DNA from: Begonia masoniana
Lineage: Eukaryota > Streptophyta > Magnoliopsida > Cucurbitales > Begoniaceae
DNA: 64,000 nucleotides
Assembly: GCA_022432975.1 (NCBI GenBank)
Contig: CM039509.1
Location: 7,689,043 to 7,753,042, forward strand
Direction: 5' to 3'
Positions 54,859 to 64,000 of the stretch are shown here, one piece after another. The notes below the pieces were generated by a model. It saw nothing but the letters and a program-made list of their open reading frames with translations, was not told the origin of the DNA and searched no databases. Every line of letters starts with the position of its first letter. Position 1 is the stretch's first letter. Made by a program: the position numbers and the translations under genes.

Positions 54859-57620
54859 TGTAACACCCGAGTTTTTCGAGTTTCCGCTCCAAGAGTATTT
54901 TCGTAAATAGTAAATTAGGTCCGATTTGTGAACGGAGAGTTTCTTTAGAACCCTAGTGATTAATATGGATTTTTGGAGGAAAAGAAAATTTGGAGAAACC
55001 AAAACGATAGACTAATTAACGAAATAAGCAAAGAATTAAGGGAAGGGCATATAGGTAATTTGCTAAGTCAAAAATTTAATTAAAACATAATTTCCTCCCT
55101 TTTTTCCCTCATTTCTCCCTTCTCCTACGCAAAGCTCTCCTCCTTTGGCAATTTTCTTCTTCCCCTCCACGTTCTCTCCTCCTCCAATCATTCTCTTCCT
55201 TTCCGGTGATTTCTCTTTCGGTTTTCCTTCAACAATCAAACCCTAGGTAAGCTTAGAGTCTTATGCTCGTTAGTTGGACATTTTTGGAGTTGTTTTCGAT
55301 TAGGGTTTTCGGTTAGAGTTTTGATAAATGGTAAGTTAGTGTTAGAAATTGTTAGGATTGTTGTATTTACGATTTTTGATGGTAGAATAGGAGTTTTTAT
55401 CGATAGTTAGGATGAAATTGGAGCTTAATTGATATAAATGCTATTGAGAGTTTGTTAAAAGGTTGGTGAGCACAATGTGCTTGATGAAATGCCCGAAAGA
55501 CTTTAATATAAGTTCTAGAGAAACTTGCTTTGGCTAAGAGCTTAGTTTAAGTTTGAAATTCATTTATTTAGGTTTGGTTTTAATGCCACCACTTGTGAAA
55601 TGCCTTAGGTGGAGACGACCTTTTAGACGGTGCTCGGCTTGCTACGGACGCCAGGTAAGTGGATGTTAGGTTTCCGGCCCTTAAAGCCCTACATCATGTC
55701 AATACTAGGTTTTTGTGCTTTGATGATGATTTTCTGATTGTGGGGTTTAATGAGTCGGGTAGCTTAAGATGTTAGTTATTAGCGATTTGTTAGGTTCGTT
55801 GTGAGTAAAGCATGTCAATGTACGTAGTGAACTGTTTGATGATATGTTTTGATGATATGTTATTCGTAAATTCCTCATGCATCATGTTTTTCTCAAGTGA
55901 CATATGAAATGTTTTCATGCATGATTTATGTAAAGAAAAGGTAACGATTAAGTGTGGGTTGGGACCGTATGGCCATATCAACAAACTACTGTCACTGTCC
56001 ATGCGATGGACCATGATTTCGGCCAAAAGGACAATGTACACGCACGTGGCCTACTCCCTGGCACAATCCCCGCCTTAATCCATGTCAACTGAAAAAAAAA
56101 AAGAATATGAACAAGTAAATTAATAAGAACAAGTAAATGAATAAGCTTTATGAATTCATGCATTCATGTACATGTTAAGTATAGTGCATTCTCTTAATAA
56201 GCATTAGGCTTAATGTTTATATTGTATGATGTAGGTGACGAGAGCGAAGGTGAGGAACCTTCTCTCAATGACAAGTAATGGTGGTCGATGGATGGTGCTC
56301 GTGGTAGCGGGGAGTGTTTGGCTAGGCATGATGACCGTGGGTGTACTCCAAATTGTTTTGTGATAAATAGGGATAAACTAATTTTGATATTAGATACATG
56401 ATGGATTGTAGGATAAATAATGAAGTTTGATATTCTGGTAATCGTACATGGGATGTAGGCCTGAAACCATGTTATTTTGGATGATTTAATAAGAATATTG
56501 TTGGTGATGTTTTAGGGAATTCCATGTATACGTCCAACATTCATGTGGTGAATTAGAGTTAATAGATAAATATATGTGTTTGAAACCAGTAAGGATTCAT
56601 GTAGTCGGTTTCATGAATTGATGGTATAAAATTTAGAATGATCCATGTAGTCGTTCTGTGATTTGTGTCGTATCTTAGTTATGTTTAAGTCATGATCGAC
56701 ATTGGATGATAAAGTTAAGTGTTCTGCATGATAGTCGCCGTCCACGGTCTATGGTCGACAAAGTCAGTTAGGCGTTTCTGCAGAAAAGGCATCGTCCAAT
56801 GTCTGTGGACGATGAAGTCAGTTAAGCATTTTGAAGGTAAGTCGTCGTCCAATGTCACGTGAGGTTTTAAAAAGTCACGTGGACGAGTAAGATAAGTAGT
56901 CTGTGTGAACGATAAGTCACGTGGACGAATGAGTCTGCGTGGACGAGCAAGTTAAGTAGTTGGTGTGGATGATACGTCTAAGTAGTCTGTGGACGATGGT
57001 CTGTGGACGAATATGTCTGAGTATTTTAGGGACGATAATATCGTCAGAGTCTGGGGACGGTATCGGTGTGGACGATACGTCTAAGTAGTCTGTGGACGAT
57101 GGTCTGTGGACGAATATGTCTGAGTATTCCGGGGACGATAATATCGTCAGAGTCTGGGGACGGTGTCGGTGTGGACGATACATCTAAGTAGTCTGCGGAC
57201 GATGGTCTGTGGACGAATATGTCTGAGTATTCTGGGGACGATAATATCGTCAGAGTCTGGGGACGGTAACGTCGCCCAATTCTGAGTATGTTATCACCGG
57301 CAGATTCTGAGGACGTTTTCGTCGGCAGATTCTGAGTATGTTAACGTCGGCCGATTCTAACTTAGTAGAATCCTGAGGGGAATTGAACGTTGATGACTCG
57401 CCTACGATACTTTTCTGTTTGGGCGAATTTGCTCTCCCTCACTGGCCGATTGCTGTTAACTTTAATTGAATGATTCTCCATTAGTTAGAATGTGATTTAA
57501 AGAAAAAAAATTAGGCGGGAAAAAGGTAAGGGAGAATTTCTTATAAGAAATGTTGAAGTCTTAAGTTAAGTCTACATACGGCAACTCCGTGGCGGCCCTG
57601 GCCTGGTTGGGGTCGTCACA
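54859..57620 (+). mobile_element. Solo LTR-4, Ty3/gypsy
   Basis: 2762 bp, TGTAACACCC...GTCGTCACA, with TSD ACTAC at 54854-54858 and 57621-57625. It interrupts the GTCGACCACTACCAGACAAG phrase that is uninterrupted in the 5' LTR. It contains AGGTAAGT at 55653-55660 and CATGCATCATG near 55880. No coding region. Confidence 0.94.
56960..57270. repeat. About 103-bp tandem repeat, nearly three copies, in LTR-4
   Basis: A unit containing GTCTGTGGACGAATATGTCT, GGGGACGATAATATCGTCAG and GTGTGGACGATACGTCTAAG repeats nearly three times with a few substitutions. Each unit includes GACGATAATATCGTC, a near-perfect palindrome. The flanks (56735-56960, 57270-57370) carry looser GGACGAT/GTCGGC motifs. Confidence 0.9.
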
Positions 57621-57640
57621 ACTACCAGACAAGGGGTTGA

Positions 57641-57985
57641 CATGTGCTTGCAGGGGTCGACCCCTACTAGACAAGGTGTCGACCGCTGTTGCAAGGTGTC
57701 GACTGGTCTCAGTACAAACAAAAACCAGAGACAAATGAGGTGTCGACCCTATTAGTAGGGGTCGACCACTACCAGACAAGGTGTCGACCGCTGTTGCAAG
57801 GTGTCGATCGGTCTCAGTACAAACAAAAACCATAGACAAATGAGGTGTCGACCCTATTAGCAAGGGTCGACCACTACCAGACAAGGTGTCGACCGCTCTC
57901 AGTACAAATAAAAACCAGAGACAAATGAAGTGTCAACCCCTATTAGGAGGGTCGACTACTATTGTGGAGTGTCGACCGAAAGCTT
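57641..57985. repeat. Expanded GTCGAC array, Gypsy-C 3' LTR
   Basis: A unit of about 120 bp (AGGTGTCGACCCTATTAG ... CAGACAAGGTGTCGACCGCT ... GTCTCAGTACAAACAAAAAC) occurs about three times, versus once in the 5' LTR. Confidence 0.9.
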
Positions 57986-58202
57986 TAAGGGTCAACTTGG
58001 GTTCTTTTTATTGTGTCAAACTTGGAATTTTTGTTAATTTTACTTTATAATGAGTCTTCCATGCACAATTGTCTTCCGCTACCAAGGTTTAATATTTTAA
58101 ACAATATCGCTCGAGGAAATGAATAAAGTCGAAAAAAAATTTATGAGAATTTTAAGGTATAGAAAAAGGGGACGTTATAGAAAAAGGGGACGTTACACAC
58201 AT

Positions 58203-59106
58203 GGATCGACTATTCACTTATCTTCATTCACAGTTTACAATTCGGGATCTTGGGCCACTATCATTTTTTTTTTTGGGAATTTCTGTCACCCAAACTCCTC
58301 AAGGTATGAGGTTCTCCCAATCCCTGTATATCTCGGATCTACTTCACAGAGCCAATACAAAAACTTATAAATCAATTCCTACCCCGATGGTGGTTGGCCC
58401 GGTCTTATCCCAAAATTCAGGTACTCCCTTGCAGGATGGTTATCTGTATAGAAGTATTGTTGGTGGCCTACAATACTGCTGTTAGACTCGACCAGATATT
58501 GCCTTTGCGGTTAACAAAGTCTCTTAGTTTATGCATTCACCGTCCGACATCCACTGACAAGTTGTCAAGCGAATTCTGCGATACCTCAAAGGCACTCTAT
58601 CCCTAGGTATTTTCTTTTCGCCCTCAAAGAGCTGTAATTTGACATGCTTCACAGATGCAAACTAGACTTCATGTCCAGATGATAGAAAAAGTACATGTGG
58701 ATTTTGCATTTTTATGGGAACAAATTTGATTTCTTGGTTTTTAGCGAAACAAAAAGTTGTTTCACGTTCAAGCACTGAATCAGAATATCGTAGTGTCGCA
58801 AATTGTGCTGCCGAGATACTATGGTTACAATCCTTACTATGCGAATTGAGTGTTGACTCCACTGAGGTACCATTGATCCTATGTGACAATTTAAGTGCAA
58901 CTTATTTGGCATCAAATCCAGTCCTACACTCAAAGTCTAAACATGTTGAGATCGATTATCACTTTGTTCTAGAGAAAGTGCTAAAGCGATTACTACAAGT
59001 ACAGTTCACAACTTTCGACAACCAACTAGTCGATGCTTTAACAAAACCTCTTCCTCCTACCAAGTTTAATAACTTTGTGTTCAAGATCTTCGGCCTCCAG
59101 TCTTGA
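58203..59106 (+). pseudogene. Copia-3 RT C-terminus and RNase H
   Basis: LFTYLHSQFTIRDLGPLSFF, YISDLLHRAN and PTPMVVGPVLS, then a stop after GLQYCC, further stops at NKVS* and IH*Q, and a frame-consistent RNase H from 58714 (WFLAKQKVVSRSSTESEYRS ... DNLSATYLASNPVLHSKSKH ... VDALTKPLPPTKF). An A to T/C change leaves TDAN*TSC where TDADWASC is expected. The last stop lies just before the 3' LTR. Confidence 0.88.
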
Positions 59107-59119
59107 TCTTAAGAGAGAA

Positions 59120-59345
59120 TGTTAAGACATCTACTGTTCTGGTTTAGTTAGCGTACTTCCAGGCGTACTGTTGGTTAACTTTGTATATGTAAAACATCAC
59201 GTGATAGAAAATATACACAGTGAAATCATTTTCCTTCTGACAGTCTCTGTCTCTCTCTCTCAACTCCACCGTCGCCACTCCGATCATCTTTCTTCCTCAC
59301 CAAACTCGACCGACCCTAGCGCGAACCTCAGTGGCTTTCTCAATG
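59120..59345 (+). repeat. Copia-3 3' LTR
   Basis: 226 bp, TGTTAAGACATCTACTG...CTCAATG; partner of 31034-31252. Confidence 0.9.
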
Positions 59346-59978
59346 TAATGTTCTATATGTGGCTCCTTCTGTTGGCGGATAGATTTGGCAGAGGAGGAAG
59401 AGGAGAAAGGTCTGGAAAAACTTTCGTCTGAATCCTTGCTCTCTGTCTCTCTATTCTTCTTGCTTCTTTGTTTCCCCTCTTTGTTTTCTTCGTTTGTTCT
59501 TGTCGTAAACCACCCATTTCTATACGAATATACCAAATATACTACTTCTTGTCTGGATATGATTGTTGGAAATATTTCTGGGTCCGACACATCCATTTCC
59601 TTGGATTACTCCCAGGAACAATGAAAAGTGGATCTTCGGACACACAGGCTGAGTTTAAACTAAGCCAACTGCAACAACAATCTTCTTTACCCAACTGCAT
59701 GTGCTATGTAGCAACAGCACTTATCCACTTGGATAGCTAAAATCACTACAGCATTTTGGCTCAGATTTCGCCTTGTGATAATCGGTCACCCTCTCCAATC
59801 CCTCCGATTGAAGAGATTGTTACTGTGGAGACCGCCAGGGGGGTGGGGTGGGGTGGGCGGGGGTGGGGGGTGTGGGTGTGATCCCCCTATTTCATTCCCC
59901 TCACTTATTTATCCTTCAAGCGCTGCCTCTCAAGGGGAAGGGTTCTCCTCCTGCGAATTGGAAAATTCTCTCTGATGA
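59346..59978. other. Unassigned sequence right of Copia-3
   Basis: Continuation of the DNA interrupted by Copia-3. Short open frames on both strands match no family I recognise. It contains a G-rich tract at 59838-59876. Confidence 0.4.
59838..59876 (+). other. G-rich tract with quadruplex potential
   Basis: At least five runs of three or more G separated by one base (GGGGGGTGGGGTGGGGTGGG then CGGGGGTGGGGGG). It satisfies the G3+N1-7 quadruplex pattern on the plus strand. Confidence 0.8.
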
Positions 59979-61622
59979 ACTGTAACAATTCAATTCAATG
60001 GTTTTAAGGTGAGTGATTTATACTACTTTCACTGCTCTCTTTAGAAGTTCGAATTGATAATTGCTGGGAAGTTCTGTGGAAGTTATCAGAGGAAAGCTTT
60101 GCTCCACTACGGAAATTCTATCATTTCAGTGTGAAGTTTAATTGGGAAAATTTGGAATTTTAATAGGATGATTTGTTACATCAAATTAAATCAGATTCTA
60201 GGAAGCATAACCAAGTTGCAGCTTTGAACTCGTCAATTCTCAAAGGTAACCAATAAAATAATAATAATTTTTGGATTTTCTTTATATTTGGGATCAAGCT
60301 GCTGTAAAGTTGTGATTTTTGGAGTTTAGGTTCCGAACTTTAGATGGGTATTAATCTCTGTTTTATGTTATAAATTTTGTGGGTATTCTGGTTTTGCCAT
60401 CGTCGGATTAAATGAGGTAATCCAGCAAATTTCTGGTGGATGGCGCTGGGGATGAGGGCATCGGGCCATGGCTAAGAAGGATTGAGTTGCGGTCCAGTTG
60501 GCTCAACCAGATCAGGACGCAACCCATACCCTATTTTCTTAGGCCGAATTTGACGCACTCATTCTTGGGTCGTTTTAGGGCCTATTTCGGAACCGATTTA
60601 GGCATTTAAATCAAACGTTTTTTTAGTAATTTTCAAACCTATAAAGTTCGGTCTTAAATAGGGAAATATTCATCCTGCTAATTGGAATAATTTTTGTGTA
60701 GGTGATAAGACATAAAATATTACGTTGGACATTTTCGTTGTTGAACTTTGGTTTAGTTGGCCCGTTTTAAGGTAAAGTTTAATTTTATGTACAATATTAT
60801 ATAATTTCCTAAACTTTATATTACGTAATATTTTCACTAAGTATTTTGAATTGAGCATACTCATTTAATTAAAATTCAATCATGTTATTATTGTTTTGTG
60901 AAAATGGGCAATAGGACAACGAAGGTCATGTCATTGAGTTTCGAATTCCTAATCCTGATTAAGATCACTGTATCTATTGTGATCCCTTGAATATCACCAT
61001 TGTTTATTTCTTATTGTGTCTATGACATCGTGTGCTCGGAGTCCTTGAGTGACTCAAACTTACTGTGACATTATCTTTGTGCAACAAGAGTTTATGTTCA
61101 TTACGTACCACATTATAGTAGATTTTTTGTTAAATTGCTCTTTTGTACATTTTTTATTCCATTTAGTTTTATTAAATGTGTTAATTATAGTATGTTCGCT
61201 CATTTATTTTTAATTAATTATTGAATATAAAATTATTTTTCTACTAAGTTTAGTCAACTCACCTCAAATGACTTTCCCTTTTCATGAAATATTCAAGGTG
61301 GTCATCAATTACCAGTTCAAGAGTAGATTTGAAGATTTTCATTTTAGCAATTTATTCTTTTGAAAGACTTATTTTATTTTTAGTGAGGTTTGCACTCTAG
61401 TTTTCATTTCATGTTTATTTTATTTTTTGCACAGTTTTAGACTTTATTATTCATGTTATCTGGATATCACTGTTAGACCTTTTATTTTGGGTATGCTTCT
61501 GTTTATATTTTAAATCTTCTGCTCCTATTAAATGAGAAATTGAAGTTAAAGGTCTGATGATTCAGTTTATTTTGGGCCGAGTCGTTCCTCATTCTGTCTC
61601 GAGTTTCTTTTGGGGTGTGACA
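59979..61622 (+). mobile_element. Possible gypsy LTR remnant
   Basis: The end TTTTGGGGTGTGACA at about 61608-61622 resembles the 3' ends of the gypsy LTRs here, and ACTAAGTTTAGTCAACTCACC (about 61245) resembles their ACTGAGTTT...CTCACC block. The left edge is only a guess at TGTAACAATTC (59979). No TSD was found. No gene was seen in this stretch. Confidence 0.3.
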
Positions 61623-61631
61623 ATTACAACG

Positions 61632-62992
61632 TTTAAGGATATTTTTGAAACTCCCCAAGGGATACCACCCAAGAAGTCCTACGACAACCGGATTGTCTTG
61701 TTAGAATATTCAAAACTCTTTCAGGTGAGACCTTATCGATACTCTTATGTGCAGAAGACATAAGTTGAGAAATTGGTGAAGGAGATGCTTGCGACCGGGA
61801 TCATTCAAGGGAGTTCTAGTTCCTATGCCTCACTAGTACTTTTGGTCAAGAAGAAAGGCAGGACATGATACTTTTGCGTTGACTATCGATAAATCAATTG
61901 ACTGTCAAAGACAAATTCCTTATGCCACTCGTAGAAGAGCTAATCGATGAATTGCATGGGGCAACATTTTTCAAAGATCGACTTAAGGGTCGGATACCAC
62001 CAGATACATGTTCGGTCTGAGGACATGCATAAGACGGCATTTAGGACTCACCATAGCTTTTATGAGTTTAAGATAATATCATTTGGACTTACCAATGCAT
62101 CTGCAACCTTCATACTTCTCATGAATGACATTTTCATGGCTCACCTCCAGAAGTTTATCATAGTGTTATTTGATGACATTCTGCTCTACAATTCTTCTTT
62201 GTAAGAACACTGCAAACATCTTCAACAAGTCCTCAAGATCCTACACAATCATCAATTGTTTACAAAACTAAGTAAATGCAATTTTGGTCAACCTCATGTG
62301 GAGTACTTACAACACATCATAACCAAGGAAAGGGTAGCAACAGGCCCTTCCAAGGTCGAGTGTATGATAAATTGGCCAAAACCTTCCTCAATCAAAGAGC
62401 TGTGGGCACTAAATGGAGACACTATTTAGAGGGCACCAAATTTATTATCCGGACAGACCAACAAGCTCTTTAAGTATTTGTTGGAAATACGTCTTACTAC
62501 TTTTTAGCAGCGTTGGTTGACTAAACTATTGGGTCTAAGTTATGAAATTCAATGCAAGAAAGGGAAGTATAATGTAGACGCCTTATCAAGGAGAGAGCTA
62601 TGGGAGAATGTGCAACAATTAGCACTTTAGTTCCTCTGTGGATTTAAAAGGTGGAAGATAGTTACAAAGACCCGTATGTGCAGGGTCTTGTCCAGCAGTG
62701 TTTGGCTGATCCAATGGCAATAACGAAATTTAAATTTGTCAATGGGCTGCTATATTATCATGACAAAATTATTATTGGGGCTGTATGTAATATTAGAACT
62801 AGGAGGGCATTCGGGCATCGAAGCATCCATAAATTCAAGCTAAAAGATATTTTTTGTTGCCTAAGATGTTCTTGGGTATTCGTCACTCTGTCCTACAGCA
62901 AGGGGGAACACTGCCCTTACCTCGACCTACTGCAGTTACTGTCTATACCGAGTAATCCTTGGAGTCATATAGCGATAGACTTTATTGAATGA
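61632..62992 (+). pseudogene. Ty3/gypsy pol fragment
   Basis: Mixed frames spell an RT start (KDIFETPQGIPPKKSYDNRI, RPYRY), VKKKG, CVDYR and VKDKF, then 61947-62204 with DLRVGYHQIHV, SFGLTNASATF and the catalytic LFDDILLYN (usually Y/F-x-DD). An RNase H piece (EGTKFIIRTDQQAL), KGKYNVDALSRRE and an integrase zinc-region remnant with WSHIAIDFIE follow. Much of RNase H and the integrase core is missing. It is not part of Gypsy-B or Gypsy-C, whose pol sequences differ. Confidence 0.85.
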
Positions 62993-63340
62993 CGGACCAA
63001 CAATCTAAAGAACCAAGTGGAATGTTAAAGTTCTGTGGCAATATGATGAAACTAGTTTCGTTGGTTATGCGTTGAATGTGTTTGATGATAACGATTCTAA
63101 TGTGGAGTCTTCAACATGTTCAGATGCAGTTCGCTGTGTCAACTTTGATAATTCAATGATACCACAGAGGAAAATGTGTATTTTCTTCTCGAGTAAGTCT
63201 CTCAAGATTAAATAAAACTTAAACTTGATTAGTATTAGTTGCTAAAATGATCCAACAAGAGCCTTTGTGGAAGATGTAGTTATTTTATTGATGTTTTGGA
63301 GATATATTTCATATAATAGAATTCGTGTCATGATTGAGAT
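62993..63340. other. Intergenic or decayed element DNA
   Basis: AT-rich, with stops in all frames. Nothing recognised. Confidence 0.4.
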
Positions 63341-63612
63341 TGTTAGATTCAGTGTGACTTGAATTTTAATTAGGCTAGACTGATTCGACCCATGTTAGGA
63401 ATCTGATTTTGACTAGGATTAAGATTCCATTTTAACGTATAAATATATGTTTGAATCACAAAACTTAATTGTACCTTGATTTCTTATTAGTGAATTTCTT
63501 CTCATACCCGTGATTTTTCCACCTAAAGGATTTTCTATGTAAAATCTTGATGTACCTGTTTTTTCGCAATTATTTATTTATTTTCTGATTATTAGCGTAC
63601 AATTTTTCAACA
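63341..63612 (+). repeat. Candidate old copia-like LTR (right member of an outer pair)
   Basis: TGTTAGATTC...TTTTTCAAC shares an ordered series of motifs with 12443-12611 but is about 100 bp longer because of an extra segment near 63470-63510. No convincing purine tract or RNase H coding precedes it. Confidence 0.38.
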
Positions 63613-63798
63613 TTATACTTTTCAAGTATCTTTGTCTGTTCCATCATCTTCAACATAACCTATGCACTTAGATAAAAAAAAGGTAAGGTGAATATTAATA
63701 CTTAAACTTAAAGGTAAAAAGTAAATAGTTAATTTTAATTTCTTAGGCCACTAAGTCCCTAAACTTTGAGAAATTAACAATTAAATCTTGGGAAATTA

Positions 63799-63846
63799 CC
63801 AAAAACAACCACAAACTACGCACGTTTTCCAAAAACAACCACAAAC
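63799..63846. repeat. 18-bp direct repeat, CCAAAAACAACCACAAAC
   Basis: Two perfect copies, at 63799-63816 and 63829-63846. With the following AACTACCAATTATGACCA they look like the end of a dispersed element that continues beyond the window. Confidence 0.6.
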
Positions 63847-63908
63847 AAAAAATTTTCCCGATTCAAACCATCAACTATTCGAAAACTACCAATTATGACC
63901 ACGCCGGA

Positions 63909-63978
63909 CGGACGGACGTCGTTTGCGTCCGTCCGAGTGTTTTTTGGACCCGACCCGGACGGACGATAAATTATTCCG
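63909..63978. repeat. Two successive GGACGGAC hairpins
   Basis: CGGACGGACG (63909-63918) pairs perfectly with CGTCCGTCCG (63926-63935) over a 7-nt loop. Downstream GGACGGA (from about 63957) pairs with TCCGTCC (about 63975) around an AT-rich loop. Possible terminal structure of a transposon; the window ends here. Confidence 0.75.
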
Positions 63979-64000
63979 TCCGTCCCCAATTGTTGGTTCA

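Larger units (their letters stand above)
48361..58197 (+). mobile_element. Gypsy-C, Tekay-like element with deleted RT/INT core
   Basis: TSD CACAT at 48356-48360 and 58198-58202. The 5' LTR is 48361-50640 (2280 bp) and the 3' LTR 52919-58197 (about 2.5 kb net of solo LTR-4). Both start TGTAACACC and end GTTACA. The primer site at 50644 reads TGGTATTAGAGG, a C-to-T change in TGGTATCAGAG. The purine tract GAAGGAGGGTGGAA precedes the 3' LTR. The internal region is only about 2.3 kb, half of normal, because most of RT, RNase H and integrase is missing. Confidence 0.94.
52919..58197 (+). repeat. Gypsy-C 3' LTR (holds solo LTR-4)
   Basis: 52919-54858 and 57621-58197 match the 5' LTR. Its (GT)n tract (about 53667-53691) is longer than in the 5' LTR, its GTCGAC array is expanded, and its end repeats AGAAAAAGGGGACGTTA twice. 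Confidence 0.92.
31034..59345 (+). mobile_element. Copia-3, Ty1/copia element hosting most of the nest
   Basis: LTRs are 31034-31252 (219 bp) and 59120-59345 (226 bp), both TGTTAAG...CTCAATG. Flanks are TAATT and TAATG, a 4-of-5 TSD match. The primer site TGGTATCAGAGCC is at 31253 and the purine tract AAGAGAGAA precedes the 3' LTR. Four elements sit directly inside it: solo LTR-2, the Cassandra TRIM, Gypsy-B and Gypsy-C. Without them the element is about 4.3 kb. Its gag and pol resemble Copia-1, so the two are related families. Confidence 0.9.

Overview
This is plant nuclear DNA, almost certainly from a eudicot. The evidence is an intron-containing acid invertase gene with the plant-specific 9-base mini-exon, Ty1/copia and Ty3/gypsy LTR retrotransposons primed by initiator-Met tRNA, a Mutator-like (MULE) transposase and a Cassandra TRIM. 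The species cannot be named. No prokaryotic, organellar or CRISPR features were seen.

Layout. 1-4541: a decayed MULE transposase split by a solo gypsy LTR, which itself holds a 29-copy 17-bp minisatellite and a displaced copy of the insertion junction. 4542-6369: AT-rich intergenic DNA. 6370-10282 (minus): a vacuolar-type acid invertase (beta-fructofuranosidase) with six recognisable exons, the only likely host gene. Its start lies in a (GA)9 tract and is one repeat unit out of frame. 10283-12442: promoter and intergenic DNA. From about 12.4 to 63.6 kb is a nest of retrotransposons. Copia-2 (Tnt1/Tork-like, 13130-30774) has Copia-1 (13401-18286) in its 5' LTR and Gypsy-A (19971-27343, minus) in its pol region. 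Copia-3 (31034-59345) contains solo LTR-2 (31922-33948), a Cassandra TRIM with 5S rRNA-like LTRs (35621-36394), Gypsy-B (Tekay-like, 36969-48156, with solo LTR-3 inside its 5' LTR) and Gypsy-C (deleted Tekay-like, 48361-58197, with solo LTR-4 inside its 3' LTR). Target-site duplications (TSDs) read directly at the junctions support almost every boundary. An old, divergent LTR-like pair at 12443 and 63341 may enclose the whole nest. A gypsy LTR remnant and gypsy pol fragment lie at 60-63 kb.

How it works together. The invertase would hydrolyse sucrose in the vacuole. The retroelements look inactive: their reading frames carry many stops, nearly all explicable as C-to-T or G-to-A changes at CAG, CAA, CGA or TGG codons, as expected of long-methylated DNA. 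The least expected structures are these: five divergent gypsy LTR families (six LTR copies) share an AG|GTAAGT splice-donor-like block and a CATGCATCATG-like motif, and each family carries its own unrelated short-motif array near its 3' end; the Cassandra TRIM; the microsatellite in the invertase signal-peptide region; and the in-frame RT-to-integrase deletion in Gypsy-C.
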